Source: Methylobacterium sp. Leaf91 (GTDB lineage Bacteria; Pseudomonadota; Alphaproteobacteria; Rhizobiales; Beijerinckiaceae). Taken from it: a stretch of 37,209 bases of DNA. The notes below the pieces were generated by a model. It was not told where the DNA came from. It saw only the letters and a program-made list of their open reading frames with translations, and did not search any database. Where the stretch lies: assembly GCF_001422815.1 (NCBI RefSeq), contig NZ_LMMP01000018.1, forward strand, positions 1 through 37,209. The letters are read 5' to 3'. Both the position numbers and the translations under genes were made by a program. This document shows positions 14,855 to 23,955 of this stretch, piece after piece (position 1 is the first letter of the stretch; each line of letters starts with the position of its first letter).

Positions 14855-15954
14855 GCGCGCGCCTCGAGCGCGGCGTTCAAGAGATCAAAGTTGCTGGCAC
14901 TCGCGATCCCTGCCGCCTCGATGTTCCGGCCACGGCGTTCGGGCGGGCCGTCGGCGTTATCAACCAGAAGCCGGTCGAAGAGGCCGGCGGATTCCGCGGA
15001 GGCCAGCTTGACCGTCGCGATGTCGAACTGCCGGGCGGCCGCCATTGTCTTCGTCCCTCCGTCGTCAACGATGAGGATCGGCTTGCGCGCAAGCAGTCCG
15101 AAAATGGTCGCGTGAAGCCGGTTCGTGACGACGAGGGACGCTCCCGCATAGGCATTCATGTAGTCGGCCAGAGCGTTCGAGGCGACATGGTTGACGGTGA
15201 TGGCAGGTGCCCGCGACCTGATCTCCCGATCGAGCGCTTGACACACCACCGGGTCCATCCGGGGCGCGGAATCGTGTGCGACAAGGCTGATCCCACTGGC
15301 ATCGAACGCGTGCGCCGCTGAGATGGACAACCGGGCCAGTGCCGCGATGTCGATGCACCGGTCCTCCGAGGCATCATCGCACGGAGCGACGATAATCGGC
15401 CCCGCCCCCGTGGAACGCGCAAGGGCCGCATGAAGCGTCGTCGGACAGAAAGCGAGGTCGGCTGTTAGGACTGGCTTCGCAGCCCGGCCGCACAAGCCCT
15501 CAACCTCCGCAAGCGAGGCATCGTCCCGGACGGTCAGAACGGAAGCCGAGGACAACATCCGCCGCCAAAGCATGCGGTGCGGCATGCGCGTCAGTCGGCT
15601 CACGCCGCACCCCAGCACGGCTGACATCCCGCCCGTGCGCCGAGCGGTTTCCATCATCGCCGCAAGAAGGGCCAGGGAACTCGTCGATGCGTTGTCTCGC
15701 ACCATCTGCCCGCCGCCGACCACTACGAGCCCCCCCCGCGCGGCCGCGAGCGAACCTGGGATATCCTTGCCAGAAAGGACGCCGATATCAGCGTCGCGCA
15801 ATTCCTGCAGAATGCCCGGGGGGGGCATGACCCATTGCCGAACAAGCATCGGGTTCGTCAGGCCAAGACGCCTTAGACCCTCCACGCACTGCATGAGGAG
15901 CGCGAAATCGCCGATATTATTTAGATCGCCCGAGGCGATGACGACGTTACGCAT
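14851..15954 (-). CDS. polysaccharide pyruvyl transferase (CsaB-like)
   Basis: 367 aa from ATG 15954, with a GAGAAAG-type ribosome-binding site. The family pattern is clear: VVIASGDLNNIGDFALLMQC at the N-terminus, VVVGGGQMVRDN near 77-88, VLGCGVSRLTRMP, SVLTVRDDASLAEV and, near the C-terminus, SLVVTNRLHATIFGLLARKP followed by ILIVDDGGTK. The invariant NRLHATIFG His/Arg segment is intact. These enzymes move an enolpyruvyl group from PEP to a sugar, making an acidic ketal on EPS units. It leads a minus-strand group with flippase and hydrolase. A second, divergent family member lies at 27955. Confidence 0.85.
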   Translation of the reverse strand: MRNVVIASGDLNNIGDFALLMQCVEGLRRLGLTNPMLVRQWVMPPPGILQELRDADIGVLSGKDIPGSLAAARGGLVVVGGGQMVRDNASTSSLALLAAMMETARRTGGMSAVLGCGVSRLTRMPHRMLWRRMLSSASVLTVRDDASLAEVEGLCGRAAKPVLTADLAFCPTTLHAALARSTGAGPIIVAPCDDASEDRCIDIAALARLSISAAHAFDASGISLVAHDSAPRMDPVVCQALDREIRSRAPAITVNHVASNALADYMNAYAGASLVVTNRLHATIFGLLARKPILIVDDGGTKTMAAARQFDIATVKLASAESAGLFDRLLVDNADGPPERRGRNIEAAGIASASNFDLLNAALEARA

Positions 15955-17091
15955 TCGAACTTTCTCAGTGGGGTTGCGAGCCGACGCCGCGACCCTGAAC
16001 CACGCCGTACCATGGAAGTAATCCCCCGCGCCTGTCGGTGGACCCGGCGTTCAGAACGGGCCTGCACGCCCGCCGAAAGCTCAATCGCCATTGAGGCCAG
16101 GTCGGCTGGGGGCGACGAAGGCGGCTGGGTGTCGGTGCGCTCGGGGTAGCGCGTCCGCAGGAACGGTTCCAGTTTAGTACAATAGTGATCGTGTTCCGTG
16201 CCGGTCTGCAAGTAATGCGACTATCGACCGACACCCCTCGAGTCAGCACGATATCTGGCCGTTCGCGCCAACCTTGTGACGCTTGGTATCCAACGACCGC
16301 CGCAAGGGCTCGACGTCGCGAATGGACAACCCTACGCGCCCTTCAACCGACGCGAACAGTTTCGCTGGCAGAAACATAAGATTGGTGAGCCACATAAGGC
16401 TGAGACAGGTGCCGACACGGAGCGATACCATAAGCTCGTTTGGGTCTTCCGGATCGTACCAGCGCGAATTTCTTTCGGATGACACGATATACACTTGCGA
16501 TGCCTCGAAGACGGAGAACGCATTTCCGCTATGGCACAGGGCGGGTGGAGTGTCGATTGAAGCTTTAAGGCAGCGTTAACCGTTGTGCGGCTGCGCAATA
16601 CATATCGAGAAATTCAACCAGCTTAAGCAGCGATGTCCGGCGCAAGTGTCGCACCGCACGGTCCGACCTGGATAGTCCCGATCGCCGATTGGGTTCGGGT
16701 CGACGCCGCGATGCCGATCAATTTTGTCGCGACACTACCGATTGATCACATGCCTTACACGGCGAGGGAGTACTTCTCCGGTGGAAAGCTCGCCTGCAGA
16801 GTTTTTAAAAGTAAAGGTAAATTAAAATTCAACAAGTCTGCAACAACGCATCTACCGGGGTAACCTAAAAATTTGTAAACTTGAAAAATGCAAAAATAAT
16901 TTATTGTACACCCCAAATTTATCAGAATTTTATTTCATTTACCTAATGCACGCCCAATATTTCATGGAGGATTAACCCCCTTATAGTTACAACGTCGCCG
17001 ATTTAAGCAACCCAGGATCAAAGGGTAAGCGCCTGTCCAAATAGCAGCTGCGGCTGTAGAATTATTACCCTGAGAAAGGACCCGACATGTC
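15955..17091. other. 1.1-kb stretch with no confident gene
   Basis: This contains the upstream region of the minus-strand operon. Two weak frames exist: 16243-16494 minus (83 aa, RNSRWYDPEDPNELMVSLRV) and 16633-16863 plus (76 aa). Neither shows a ribosome-binding site or a family. An AT-rich patch at 16860-16960 interrupts GC-rich flanks. It looks like decayed DNA between two EPS gene blocks. Confidence 0.4.
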
Positions 17092-17256
17092 ATGCCTTTG
17101 ATTCTCGCCAGTGCCATCATTGGAGGAATCGTCAGCTTCTTTGGGCTTCTGGAATGGGGAGGCCTCGCGGCACTCGTCGGCGCATCGCTCGGCGCGAGCG
17201 TGTCTGCCGGTCTCGCGGGCGCGCTTTTAGCGCTCAAGCGTAACTGGAGTTGCTAA
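17092..17256 (+). CDS. small Gly/Ala-rich membrane protein, 54 aa
   Basis: Frame from ATG 17092, with an AAAGGA ribosome-binding site about 12 bases upstream. Two membrane helices: LILASAIIGGIVSFFGLL, and GGLAALVGASLGASVSAGLA followed by GALLAL. A short LKRNWSC tail follows. The GxxxG-like small-residue packing and length match small membrane proteins that are common in Methylobacterium; no function is known. Third codon positions are GC-rich, unlike the AT-rich sequence around it, which supports coding. Confidence 0.55.
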   Translation: MPLILASAIIGGIVSFFGLLEWGGLAALVGASLGASVSAGLAGALLALKRNWSC

Positions 17257-17997
17257 AACATCTAAAGGATGCGTCTCCGCTAGCGTGGCGCGGGCTCTGC
17301 CGACAGGTGTCTAATAACATCTGGCGCTGCACGCTCCGAATCGGCAAGCATACGTGTCGCCGAACGATCAGAATTGCTTCGGCGATCGAGCGTGCCAGAC
17401 TGGTAGGGGAGATGTTGCCCCATCGATGTGCGACAAGCAAACCAAATGTTCTGTCGTTCCGTCGAGCACTCAAGCGATGTTCGTAGTTAGTACGACCCTC
17501 GTCATCTAGGCCCCCTGCCTGACGGAACGATTCCGTAAGATAGGCGTTATCTTGATCGCCGCTCGCCCGCCGCGTTCGAGAGACAGTCGGTCCCCTGGAT
17601 TCATGGACTGCCGCTAACATCCCTCTTGTGCACTGCATCTAACGAATGGACCCAGGCACGCCATCGCCTTCGGCGACGGGTTCAATAAATGCATGATCCT
17701 GCCCATTCACGGTGAAAATCGCCGGTGCTCCGCGTCGTATCGCCGAGCCTTCCCGCTGATCGGGGCCGAGCGCCGAGCATGGGCTAACAACGGGCCAAGT
17801 CCGATTTCGCGTAATAAACGCAGTCGTTACAAAGTTTAGAGTTTTCCAGATAAGCAAAAATTTTGAGCTTCTAAGTAGACATCGTCGTACCAGCGCGCTG
17901 CGCCACGGTCGGGAGATGCCGATCCGGGCTTGACTTGCTTGTGAACACAGTTAAGAAACTACTACCGACCCGCACTCAATTTAAGTTGTTATTGAAT
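17257..17997. other. 740-bp stretch upstream of exoY-like gene
   Basis: No confident gene. A minus-strand frame at 17639-17857 ends with FTVNGQDHAFIEPVAEGDGV, which looks protein-like and may be the remnant of a small protein. The last 120 bases before the sugar transferase are AT-rich (ATAAGCAAAAATTTTGAGC) and probably hold its promoter. The motif ATAAGCAAAAAT recurs at about 18839, upstream of the RTX-like gene. Confidence 0.35.
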
Positions 17998-18696
17998 ATG
18001 AGCAATCTTGTTCGCATCGACGATTTATTTTCGCGGAAGATGCCGAGGTTGGTTTCGGGTGCTTTTCCAATCCGCAGCAAGCCACTGGGTCTGATTGGTA
18101 AGCGCGGCATCGACATCGCTGTTTCTGCAGTCTCGATCCTGACGCTCCTGCCTCTTCTCGGTCTGCTATGTGCCGCGGTCTGGCTCAGCGACGGCCGCTC
18201 GCCGATCTTCAAGCACCGCCGAATTGGTCGCAACGGCACGTATTTCTCGTGCCTGAAGATTCGCTCGATGGTGAGCAACTCAGACGAGGTCCTGCGCCGG
18301 CACCTGGAAGAGAATGCCGATGCCCGCGTCGAGTGGGCGCTGAACCACAAGCTCGTCGACGATCCGCGCGTCACGGCACTGGGGAAGTTCCTGCGCAAGA
18401 GCAGCCTCGATGAGCTGCCGCAGCTCTTTAACGTTCTCTGGGGCGAGATGAGTCTGGTCGGACCCCGTCCCATCGTAGAGGCTGAGGTCGCGCGCTACGG
18501 CGAAGCGTTTGCGCAGTGCTTCTCGGTCCCCCCGGGCATCACTGGCATGTGGCAGGTTAGTGGCCGGAGCGAAATCGCGTACAGCGATCGCGTTGCCCTT
18601 GATCTCAGCTACGCCCAGGGCTGGAACCTCAGCCGCGATGTCGCGATCCTGTTCAAGACCGTCCCGGCGGTTCTTCGTCAGAAGGGTAGTTATTGA
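17998..18696 (+). CDS. exoY: ExoY-type undecaprenyl-phosphate sugar transferase
   Basis: 232 aa from ATG 17998; TTG 17935 or GTG 17941 would add about 20 residues and none has a good ribosome-binding site. One membrane helix is at about 37-63 (GIDIAVSAVSILTLLPLLGL). The cytoplasmic catalytic domain carries the full bacterial sugar transferase signature: FKHRRIGRNG (71-80), LKIRSM, DDPRVTALGKFLRKSSLDEL (121-140), PQLFNVLWGEMSLVGPRPIV (141-160) and PGITGMWQVSGRS (179-191). The short, single-helix layout is that of ExoY rather than the long WbaP/WcaJ type. It starts repeat-unit synthesis by placing a sugar phosphate (galactose in Sinorhizobium ExoY) on undecaprenyl phosphate. The next gene, an RTX-like protein, is 241 bases on. 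Confidence 0.9.
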   Translation: MSNLVRIDDLFSRKMPRLVSGAFPIRSKPLGLIGKRGIDIAVSAVSILTLLPLLGLLCAAVWLSDGRSPIFKHRRIGRNGTYFSCLKIRSMVSNSDEVLRRHLEENADARVEWALNHKLVDDPRVTALGKFLRKSSLDELPQLFNVLWGEMSLVGPRPIVEAEVARYGEAFAQCFSVPPGITGMWQVSGRSEIAYSDRVALDLSYAQGWNLSRDVAILFKTVPAVLRQKGSY

Positions 18697-18789
18697 TTTT
18701 GCCGAAGAAGATTATCAACTAAATCACCTTCAGATCGTCTTATGCAGCCTTAAAAATCGATTTTTTGATAGAAAATTCTAGCTTAAGTA

Positions 18790-18825
18790 CTCAAGATAAC
18801 AATGTGTAATTTTTTTATTCTTGAG
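18790..18825 (+). terminator. AT-rich inverted repeat after exoY
   Basis: CTCAAGA (18790-18796) pairs with TCTTGAG (18819-18825) around an AT-rich loop containing a T run. A separate perfect palindrome, AAAAATCGATTTTT, lies at 18752-18765. Together they separate the sugar transferase from the RTX-like gene. This may be a terminator/attenuator or a regulator site. Confidence 0.35.
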
Positions 18826-18937
18826 GATCATGATCTAGAATAAGCAAAAATGCGGTAAATTTAGCAATATACTTTGCCGCGTCGTTTAGAACCTGTTAAT
18901 CAGAAGCGTTCGCTTCTTCGAGAATTGGAGTTACAAA

Positions 18938-19555
18938 ATGGCAGTCAGACTTGATTCTGCAGCATTCCCCAGCGCTCCTGAGGCGTCGCCCGGTGGTGAT
19001 GTGACCCCAACAAAGGGTTACAGCTTTGCCACGTCGAAAGGCTCTGGCGAATCGGTCAAGGTGTCTGGATCGAGTGGTAACGATGTAATCACGATTTCCG
19101 ATCTTCAAAAAGACTCGGATCAAGTTATCAATACGGGATCGGGGAACGACCTTTTTCGCTGGAACGGAGCTGAAGGAGCTCGCGCAGGCGCTGATACCTT
19201 TGATACTAATGGCAACCTTCTCCTCAAGGCTACAGAAGATGTCAATGGTATTGTAAAGTTCGGCGATAAACAAACTGATGGCTTGGGCGACAACGACCAA
19301 GTTTATCTTGCTAACCAAATTTCTGACTATGAGTTTACACTGCGATCAGACGGTGGGATAAAAATTCACTACATCGGAACCACCGACGGAGCCGCGGTTA
19401 CCTTTTATGGCGCAGAATCCTTCACATTCCGCAACATTGACCCGGTAACCGGAGATAATAATAAGACCTTTAGCTTGGATTACGCCGAGTTGAGGGATCT
19501 AATTGATGCAGCCGACGGTGTTCCGCTGCCAACCGACATGATTTTTGGGGTTTAG
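18938..19555 (+). CDS. small RTX-like secreted protein, 205 aa
   Basis: ATG 18938 with a GGAG ribosome-binding site nine bases ahead. No N-terminal signal peptide. The sequence is acidic, Gly/Asp/Asn-rich and Cys-free: SGSSGNDVITI and NTGSGNDLF are single RTX-type calcium-binding turns, and the C-terminal half (DQVYLANQISDYEFTLRSDG, then VTFYGAESFTFRN) resembles the beta-roll-flanking domain of serralysin-like and other type I secreted proteins. It ends in a hydrophobic/acidic tail (LPTDMIFGV), as T1SS cargo often does. Codon use is more AT-rich than the flanking EPS genes, hinting at separate origin. It sits behind exoY, so it may be a matrix protein or EPS-binding adhesin; that role is inference. 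Confidence 0.7.
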   Translation: MAVRLDSAAFPSAPEASPGGDVTPTKGYSFATSKGSGESVKVSGSSGNDVITISDLQKDSDQVINTGSGNDLFRWNGAEGARAGADTFDTNGNLLLKATEDVNGIVKFGDKQTDGLGDNDQVYLANQISDYEFTLRSDGGIKIHYIGTTDGAAVTFYGAESFTFRNIDPVTGDNNKTFSLDYAELRDLIDAADGVPLPTDMIFGV

Positions 19556-19603
19556 CAGCTATATTAGTTTGGATTATATGAGTCGTCGTTAAATTATCTA
19601 AGT

Positions 19604-19626
19604 GGCTCGGGAATTTTTCCCGGGCC
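19604..19626 (+). terminator. terminator after the RTX-like gene
   Basis: GGCTCGGGAA pairs with TTCCCGGGCC around a TTT loop (one G-T pair), 48 bases past the stop. A second small stem (ATGATG/CATCAT followed by AAGTTTT) lies just beyond. They separate this gene from the convergent hydrolase-RTX gene. Confidence 0.6.
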
Positions 19627-19776
19627 TCTCAGATGATGGTGTCTTCATCATAAGTTTTGGTGTTGCTTTAATTTAGATATGTCAGCGTATTCTGATGTGC
19701 ATCCATATTAGAATATTATTTCCAAAGTCTTTTGTGCGATAGAGACAATTGGTAGGCAGACCCAGGAATTGTGGAT

Positions 19777-22700
19777 TTATTGAAATCCAAAATCCCAGCC
19801 GTCAAGAAGATTTTTTGCGATGATGTCTGATGCGAAATTGAAGCTCGCAATTGCAACGGCAGCTTGCGATTGCGACCCACCCGAATCACCATCTGCATCC
19901 CAGAACAGCGTTTTGCTCATTACGTTGAACAAGAATTGGCCATGGTTCTGCGTGGATTGCATCGTCTTTCCCGATACAATCGCAAAATAGTCGGCGCTTA
20001 GCGTTCCGTCGGGATCCAAGCCGTGGCCGAGGTCGAGGTCAAGATTGGAGGCCTGGAACATAAGGCGGTCTCCCTCAGCTGAGCAGAAGTCACTCACCTT
20101 GTCGGTGCTCGTGGCGCTGGCCTGGCTGAAGACGAAGGTGTCGGCCCCCACGCCGCCGGTGAGAATATCGAGCCCGGCGCCACCCGCCAGCACGTCGTCG
20201 CCCGCGCCCCCCGAGAGTCTGTCGTTGCCGCCGCCACCGCTCAGAGCATTGGCGCCGGCGTTGCCGGCGATCTTGTTCGCCAGGGCGTTGCCGGTGCCGT
20301 CCACGGCGGCCGTGCCGGTCAGCGATAGGTTCTCGACGTTCAGGCCGAGGGCGAACGAGACGGAACTGCTGACGCTATCCACGCCGGTGGCGTCGTCGAT
20401 CTCACCGACGGTGTCGCTGAGATCGACGACGATGTAGGTGTCGTTGCCCGTGCCGCCGTGCATCGCGTCCGCACCGGCTCCCCCGTCGAGCCTGTCATTG
20501 CCCGCGCCACCGTAGAGGGTGTCGCCCTCCGCGCCACCGGACAGCGTGTCGTTGCCGGTATCGCCAAAGAGGACGTCCGCACCGCCGCCGCCGGACAGGG
20601 TATCGTCACCGGCGCCGCCGTTGATGGTGTTGCCGGCGACGGTCCCCGTGATCTTGTTGGCGAGTTCGTTGCCCCGGCCGTCGATCGCCGCGGTGCCCGT
20701 TTGCGTGAGGTTCTCGATGTTCTTGCCCAGCGCGAAGGGTACCGAACTCTTGACAAGGTCGATACCGGTGGGGTCGTCGTCTTCGTCGACGGTGTCGCGC
20801 AGGTCATCCACGACATAGGTGTCGTTGCCCGCGCCGCCGAACATCGCGTCTGCGCCCGCGCCGCCATCCATGTGGTCGTGTCCCTCGCCGCCGTAGAGCC
20901 GGTCGTCGCCGTCGCCGCTGTAGAGCTTGTCGGCGCCGTCCTCGCCCCGCAGAATGTTGGATCCGGCATTGCCCTTGATCGAGTTGGCCATGTTGTTGCC
21001 CATGCCGTTGATGTCGGTCGTGCCGGTCAGCGTAAGTTTCTCAACGTAGCGCTCCAGGGTGAAATCGGCGCTAGCTTTTACGAGATCGACGCCGCCCTCA
21101 TCGGAGCCGTCGCTCTGGATCTCGATGGCCCGGTCCAAGACGTTGTCGACGGTGTAGGTGTCTTTACCGGCGCCACCGTACATCCGATCGGCGCCGGCGC
21201 CACCGTCGAGGCGGTCGTCGCCGTCGCGCCCGTACAGCGTATCGTCGTAGTGCGTGACCGCCGTGCGGCCGAGCACGAATTTCGACGGCGTCAGGACATC
21301 CTTGCCGAGCGTGCCCTCGACGGTGTTACCCGCGCGGATCTCGGTCCTGGGAGGCGACGGCGACGGGGCGTCGTCGCCAGCCTCCGGCAGGGTGGCGAGC
21401 GGGCTTTCGCTCAGGATTGTAATCCGGCGCGCGGTGAGGTCGCCGCCGGTGCTGGAGGTGTTGCTGCCAAAGACGAAGTCGATTGTGTCACCGGCCGAGA
21501 CGGCGATGTGCTCAAGATTGAGATCGAGGACGTTGCCGTTCAGGGGATCGAATATGACCGAGCGGTAGATCGCCTTGCCGTTGTGCAGGATCTTCAGGTC
21601 GGCTCCGTCCGTCGACTTGTCCGAGACGTCCCAGTGGCCGACGATGCGCAGGTCGTCGGCTGTCTTGGCGGTGAAGCGCTCCACCACCGCGTATTTGGCC
21701 GACGGCGTATGGCCGTTGCCGAAATCGACCGGATTTACCGAGGCCGCGTCGACCCGCAAGGGGCGCAGGCCCTCGGTGCCGATGTAGGGTGTCCAGGGCT
21801 CGTCGGCCCGCGCGCCGCCCGACATCGTGTAAAGCGGGGTCATAACGCCGGTGCCGCTCAGCTGATAGTACGACCAGTATCCCTCGAAACCGGCCGCCGA
21901 GCCCTTGGCGTTGCTGACGTCGAAATCGTGCAGACTGTCGGCGACGATGCCGGTCCCGGTGGAGAAGAACGTCTCGCCTGCCACGATCGGCGTCTCAGAG
22001 ATAGCGATGATTGGCTCGCCGAAAGCGATTTTGCCGTCGAAATGCTCGATCTTCTCGCCCGACGCCTTATAGTAGGTGGTCGGCCCGGTCAGCTCGATCG
22101 TCTGATCTTCGCCCCAGATCACGAGCGTGCTGCGACCGAAAAGATAGCCGTATGTCGCGCTGTCGGTGCTGATCTTGGTCGGCGTGCCGAGATTGAGGAG
22201 ATGATCCTGGATGAATGCAAACGCTTTGCCGGCCGGCGTCACGGCTCCGGCGCGGTCCACCAGTTCCATGTTCGGAAACCACTTCTGCTCCTGCAGGGCG
22301 TACCAGTCGGCGGATGCGACGCCAGCTGCCGCCATAACGGCGGTCATCTTCACGAGATAGGCGGGGGCCTCCTCTAGACTCTTAAAGTTCTGGCCGAACT
22401 CCGTGACGTAGATGGGTGTCTGGTGTGCGCCCATCGCCGCCTTAAGCACGTCGAGTTGATCCCCCAACTGCTCGGGCGTGCTGGTGTAGGGGTGGATCGT
22501 TACGCCGTCGATGAGGTCCAGCGCACCCTTGTTGAAGAGTTCGGTGAGGTAGGCGACGGGAATGGAGTGGGTGGCGCCTCCGAGGATCTTCACCGTAGGG
22601 GAGGACTCCGAGATGCTCCGTGCTACGGCGGTGAGGATGTCCATGTAATGGTCGTCGCGCAGGCTGTAGCTGTCCTTCTGTACAACACCGCTGACGAAGT

Positions 22701-23052
22701 TGTTGCCGTTGAACTCGTTGCCGATCTCGATCGCGGAAACACCCTTGAAGTGATGCACGGTCGCGGTAACGAACTTGGCGTAGGCTACCAGACCCGCCGA
22801 CGTGTTCGGCGTGGTGCCGCCGTCGTAGAGCGAGTTGGTCGCTGAGAAGACGAGCGTGACATCGAGCCCCTGATCAAGGGCCTTCCGAACGTAAGCGACG
22901 CTCGGATCGGAAAAATCGTAGACGCCGGGGGTGGTCTCGATCTTGGCCCACGACACAGAATCGCGGATGGCCGTCGCGCCGATGACGGCTGCGCTTCCCA
23001 TCATGGACGTATTCCACCCCTGGGAAAAATGCGTCGCTGTACCCAGGATCAT
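19777..23052 (-). CDS. RTX-tailed secreted glycoside hydrolase
   Basis: 1091 aa from ATG 23052; TTG 23073 adds seven residues, but AGGTGG sits correctly for the ATG. Residues 1-290 form a clan-A TIM barrel with acid/base E113 (AIEIGNEFNG) and nucleophile E218 (IYVTEFGQNF), plus TIHPYTST. A beta-rich region follows, then a jelly-roll carbohydrate-binding-like domain at about 380-550 and a PSPSPP linker. From about 603 to 970 there are RTX nonapeptides (GGAGADRMYGGAGKDTY, GGAGNDTYVVDD), alternating with a repeated spacer (ENLxLTGTAxxDGxGNxLANxIxGN) at least three times. The last 110 residues are a terminal module with FVFSQASATSTDKVSDF and SKTLFWDADGD. There is no N-terminal signal, as expected for type I secretion, where calcium folds the beta-roll outside. 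Likely cuts or remodels EPS; the substrate is unknown. Confidence 0.86.
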   Translation of the reverse strand: MILGTATHFSQGWNTSMMGSAAVIGATAIRDSVSWAKIETTPGVYDFSDPSVAYVRKALDQGLDVTLVFSATNSLYDGGTTPNTSAGLVAYAKFVTATVHHFKGVSAIEIGNEFNGNNFVSGVVQKDSYSLRDDHYMDILTAVARSISESSPTVKILGGATHSIPVAYLTELFNKGALDLIDGVTIHPYTSTPEQLGDQLDVLKAAMGAHQTPIYVTEFGQNFKSLEEAPAYLVKMTAVMAAAGVASADWYALQEQKWFPNMELVDRAGAVTPAGKAFAFIQDHLLNLGTPTKISTDSATYGYLFGRSTLVIWGEDQTIELTGPTTYYKASGEKIEHFDGKIAFGEPIIAISETPIVAGETFFSTGTGIVADSLHDFDVSNAKGSAAGFEGYWSYYQLSGTGVMTPLYTMSGGARADEPWTPYIGTEGLRPLRVDAASVNPVDFGNGHTPSAKYAVVERFTAKTADDLRIVGHWDVSDKSTDGADLKILHNGKAIYRSVIFDPLNGNVLDLNLEHIAVSAGDTIDFVFGSNTSSTGGDLTARRITILSESPLATLPEAGDDAPSPSPPRTEIRAGNTVEGTLGKDVLTPSKFVLGRTAVTHYDDTLYGRDGDDRLDGGAGADRMYGGAGKDTYTVDNVLDRAIEIQSDGSDEGGVDLVKASADFTLERYVEKLTLTGTTDINGMGNNMANSIKGNAGSNILRGEDGADKLYSGDGDDRLYGGEGHDHMDGGAGADAMFGGAGNDTYVVDDLRDTVDEDDDPTGIDLVKSSVPFALGKNIENLTQTGTAAIDGRGNELANKITGTVAGNTINGGAGDDTLSGGGGADVLFGDTGNDTLSGGAEGDTLYGGAGNDRLDGGAGADAMHGGTGNDTYIVVDLSDTVGEIDDATGVDSVSSSVSFALGLNVENLSLTGTAAVDGTGNALANKIAGNAGANALSGGGGNDRLSGGAGDDVLAGGAGLDILTGGVGADTFVFSQASATSTDKVSDFCSAEGDRLMFQASNLDLDLGHGLDPDGTLSADYFAIVSGKTMQSTQNHGQFLFNVMSKTLFWDADGDSGGSQSQAAVAIASFNFASDIIAKNLLDGWDFGFQ
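20150..21250 (-). repeat. RTX-encoding repeat modules
   Basis: Internal repeats of the hydrolase gene. Each module of about 300 bases encodes a block of GGxGxDxxx nonapeptides, a DTYVVDD-type strand, then the spacer ENLTLTGTA ... LANKITGN. At least three modules are visible (about 20150-20500, 20550-20850 and 20850-21230). The same spacer-nonapeptide unit occurs in the gene at the right edge (37040-37209). Confidence 0.75.
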
Positions 23053-23499
23053 CGTGCTCAACCACCTAGCCAATACAGAAATGTCTTGGCTGGTAAGTTT
23101 GTGAATAGATGTAATCCGATCGTAAAAATTTATGAAATTCTATTTAGTATATATTAACTTTAGCAGAAGATTTTATTAGGCATCGTAGTAGGCTTGTTGC
23201 GTCTTGAGCGGTCCCGCTCGATGGCCCGCCTCATGCGGACAGCCCGCGCCCAAGTTGGCCGGGTCGGCCTCGGGTCGTGACCGGCGCCCGCTGCCTCGGT
23301 GTCGGGTGCAGCCGCTGTTTGCCTGTTACGAATGGAAGGAGTCTCGGGTTTGCCGCGACGTCGCGTAGAGGCGCCGCCGGCTCGATGCTTGGATTGCGGG
23401 ACCCAAGGCCATCGATGCAAGCCTCGGATATCAACCACAAATACAACACAACGGAAGATTCTCGAGACGGCAGCTAAGGATAAAGGATGGACTGGTTCG
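23053..23499. other. intergenic, promoter side of the RTX hydrolase
   Basis: The first 110 bases (23053-23165) are strongly AT-rich and should carry the minus-strand promoter of the hydrolase gene. The remaining 330 bases are GC-rich and hold no convincing gene. An IS66-type end begins at 23500. Confidence 0.4.
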
Positions 23500-23892
23500 G
23501 TAATTACCCACCCCCTTACGCGGGGCGGATTTCGCTGATTTTTTCGTATAATGGGCTGAAGCGATTTTGAGCGGTTGAGCCGCGAGCTGCTGATAGAGCT
23601 TGTGTTACGACTGCAACGCCCGGAGAAGACCTCGCGCACCTCCTTGAAGCCGCCGGCGACCGACCGCAAGGAGAGACGCGCGCAGGCCAAGCGGGGCGGT
23701 GCCAAGCCCGGGCACGAGGGCTACAGCCGCGTGATAAGCAAGGATCCCGACGCCGTCCTCGATCATCGTCCGGATCGCTGCGCGTGCTACGGACATGGTA
23801 CGTTATGGCGTAAGAGCAACGGATCGGGGTTACCGCGTTGGCGGTGGTATGAGAATGCTCCTGGGTCTTCGCGCCGGGGCGCGTTCGAATGA
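23500..23892 (+). pseudogene. IS66-family left end and tnpC head
   Basis: Begins with an IS66-type terminus (GTAATTACCCACCCCC). Then comes the start of the large IS66 transposase: LSRELLIELVLRLQRPEKTS, SLKPPATDRKERRAQAKRGG and AKPGHEGYSRVISKDPDAVL followed by DHRPDRC. The helix-turn-helix, zinc-finger and DDE parts are missing. The stretch after about 23800 is not recognisable and the frame ends at 23892. It is a dead fragment pointing toward the kinase gene. Confidence 0.7.
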
Positions 23893-23955
23893 GCGACCCG
23901 GTGGCACCCTGTCCCGTCACAGGGCTCGGCGCGCGAGACGCATCTGAGGAGGACG

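Noticed and set aside
17234..17638. 134-codon minus-strand open frame
   Set aside because: Arg/Ser-rich, no ribosome-binding site and no family; its end also overlaps the small membrane gene on the other strand.
20150..21250. Regularly spaced repeats resembling a CRISPR array
   Set aside because: The repeats are in frame, degenerate, and encode RTX nonapeptides; there are no identical repeats with unique spacers.
20458..22377. 639-codon plus-strand open frame
   Set aside because: It is the complement of the RTX hydrolase; its Val/Asp/Gly/Ala-rich repeat pattern mirrors the RTX repeats, and the minus strand carries recognisable domains and catalytic residues.
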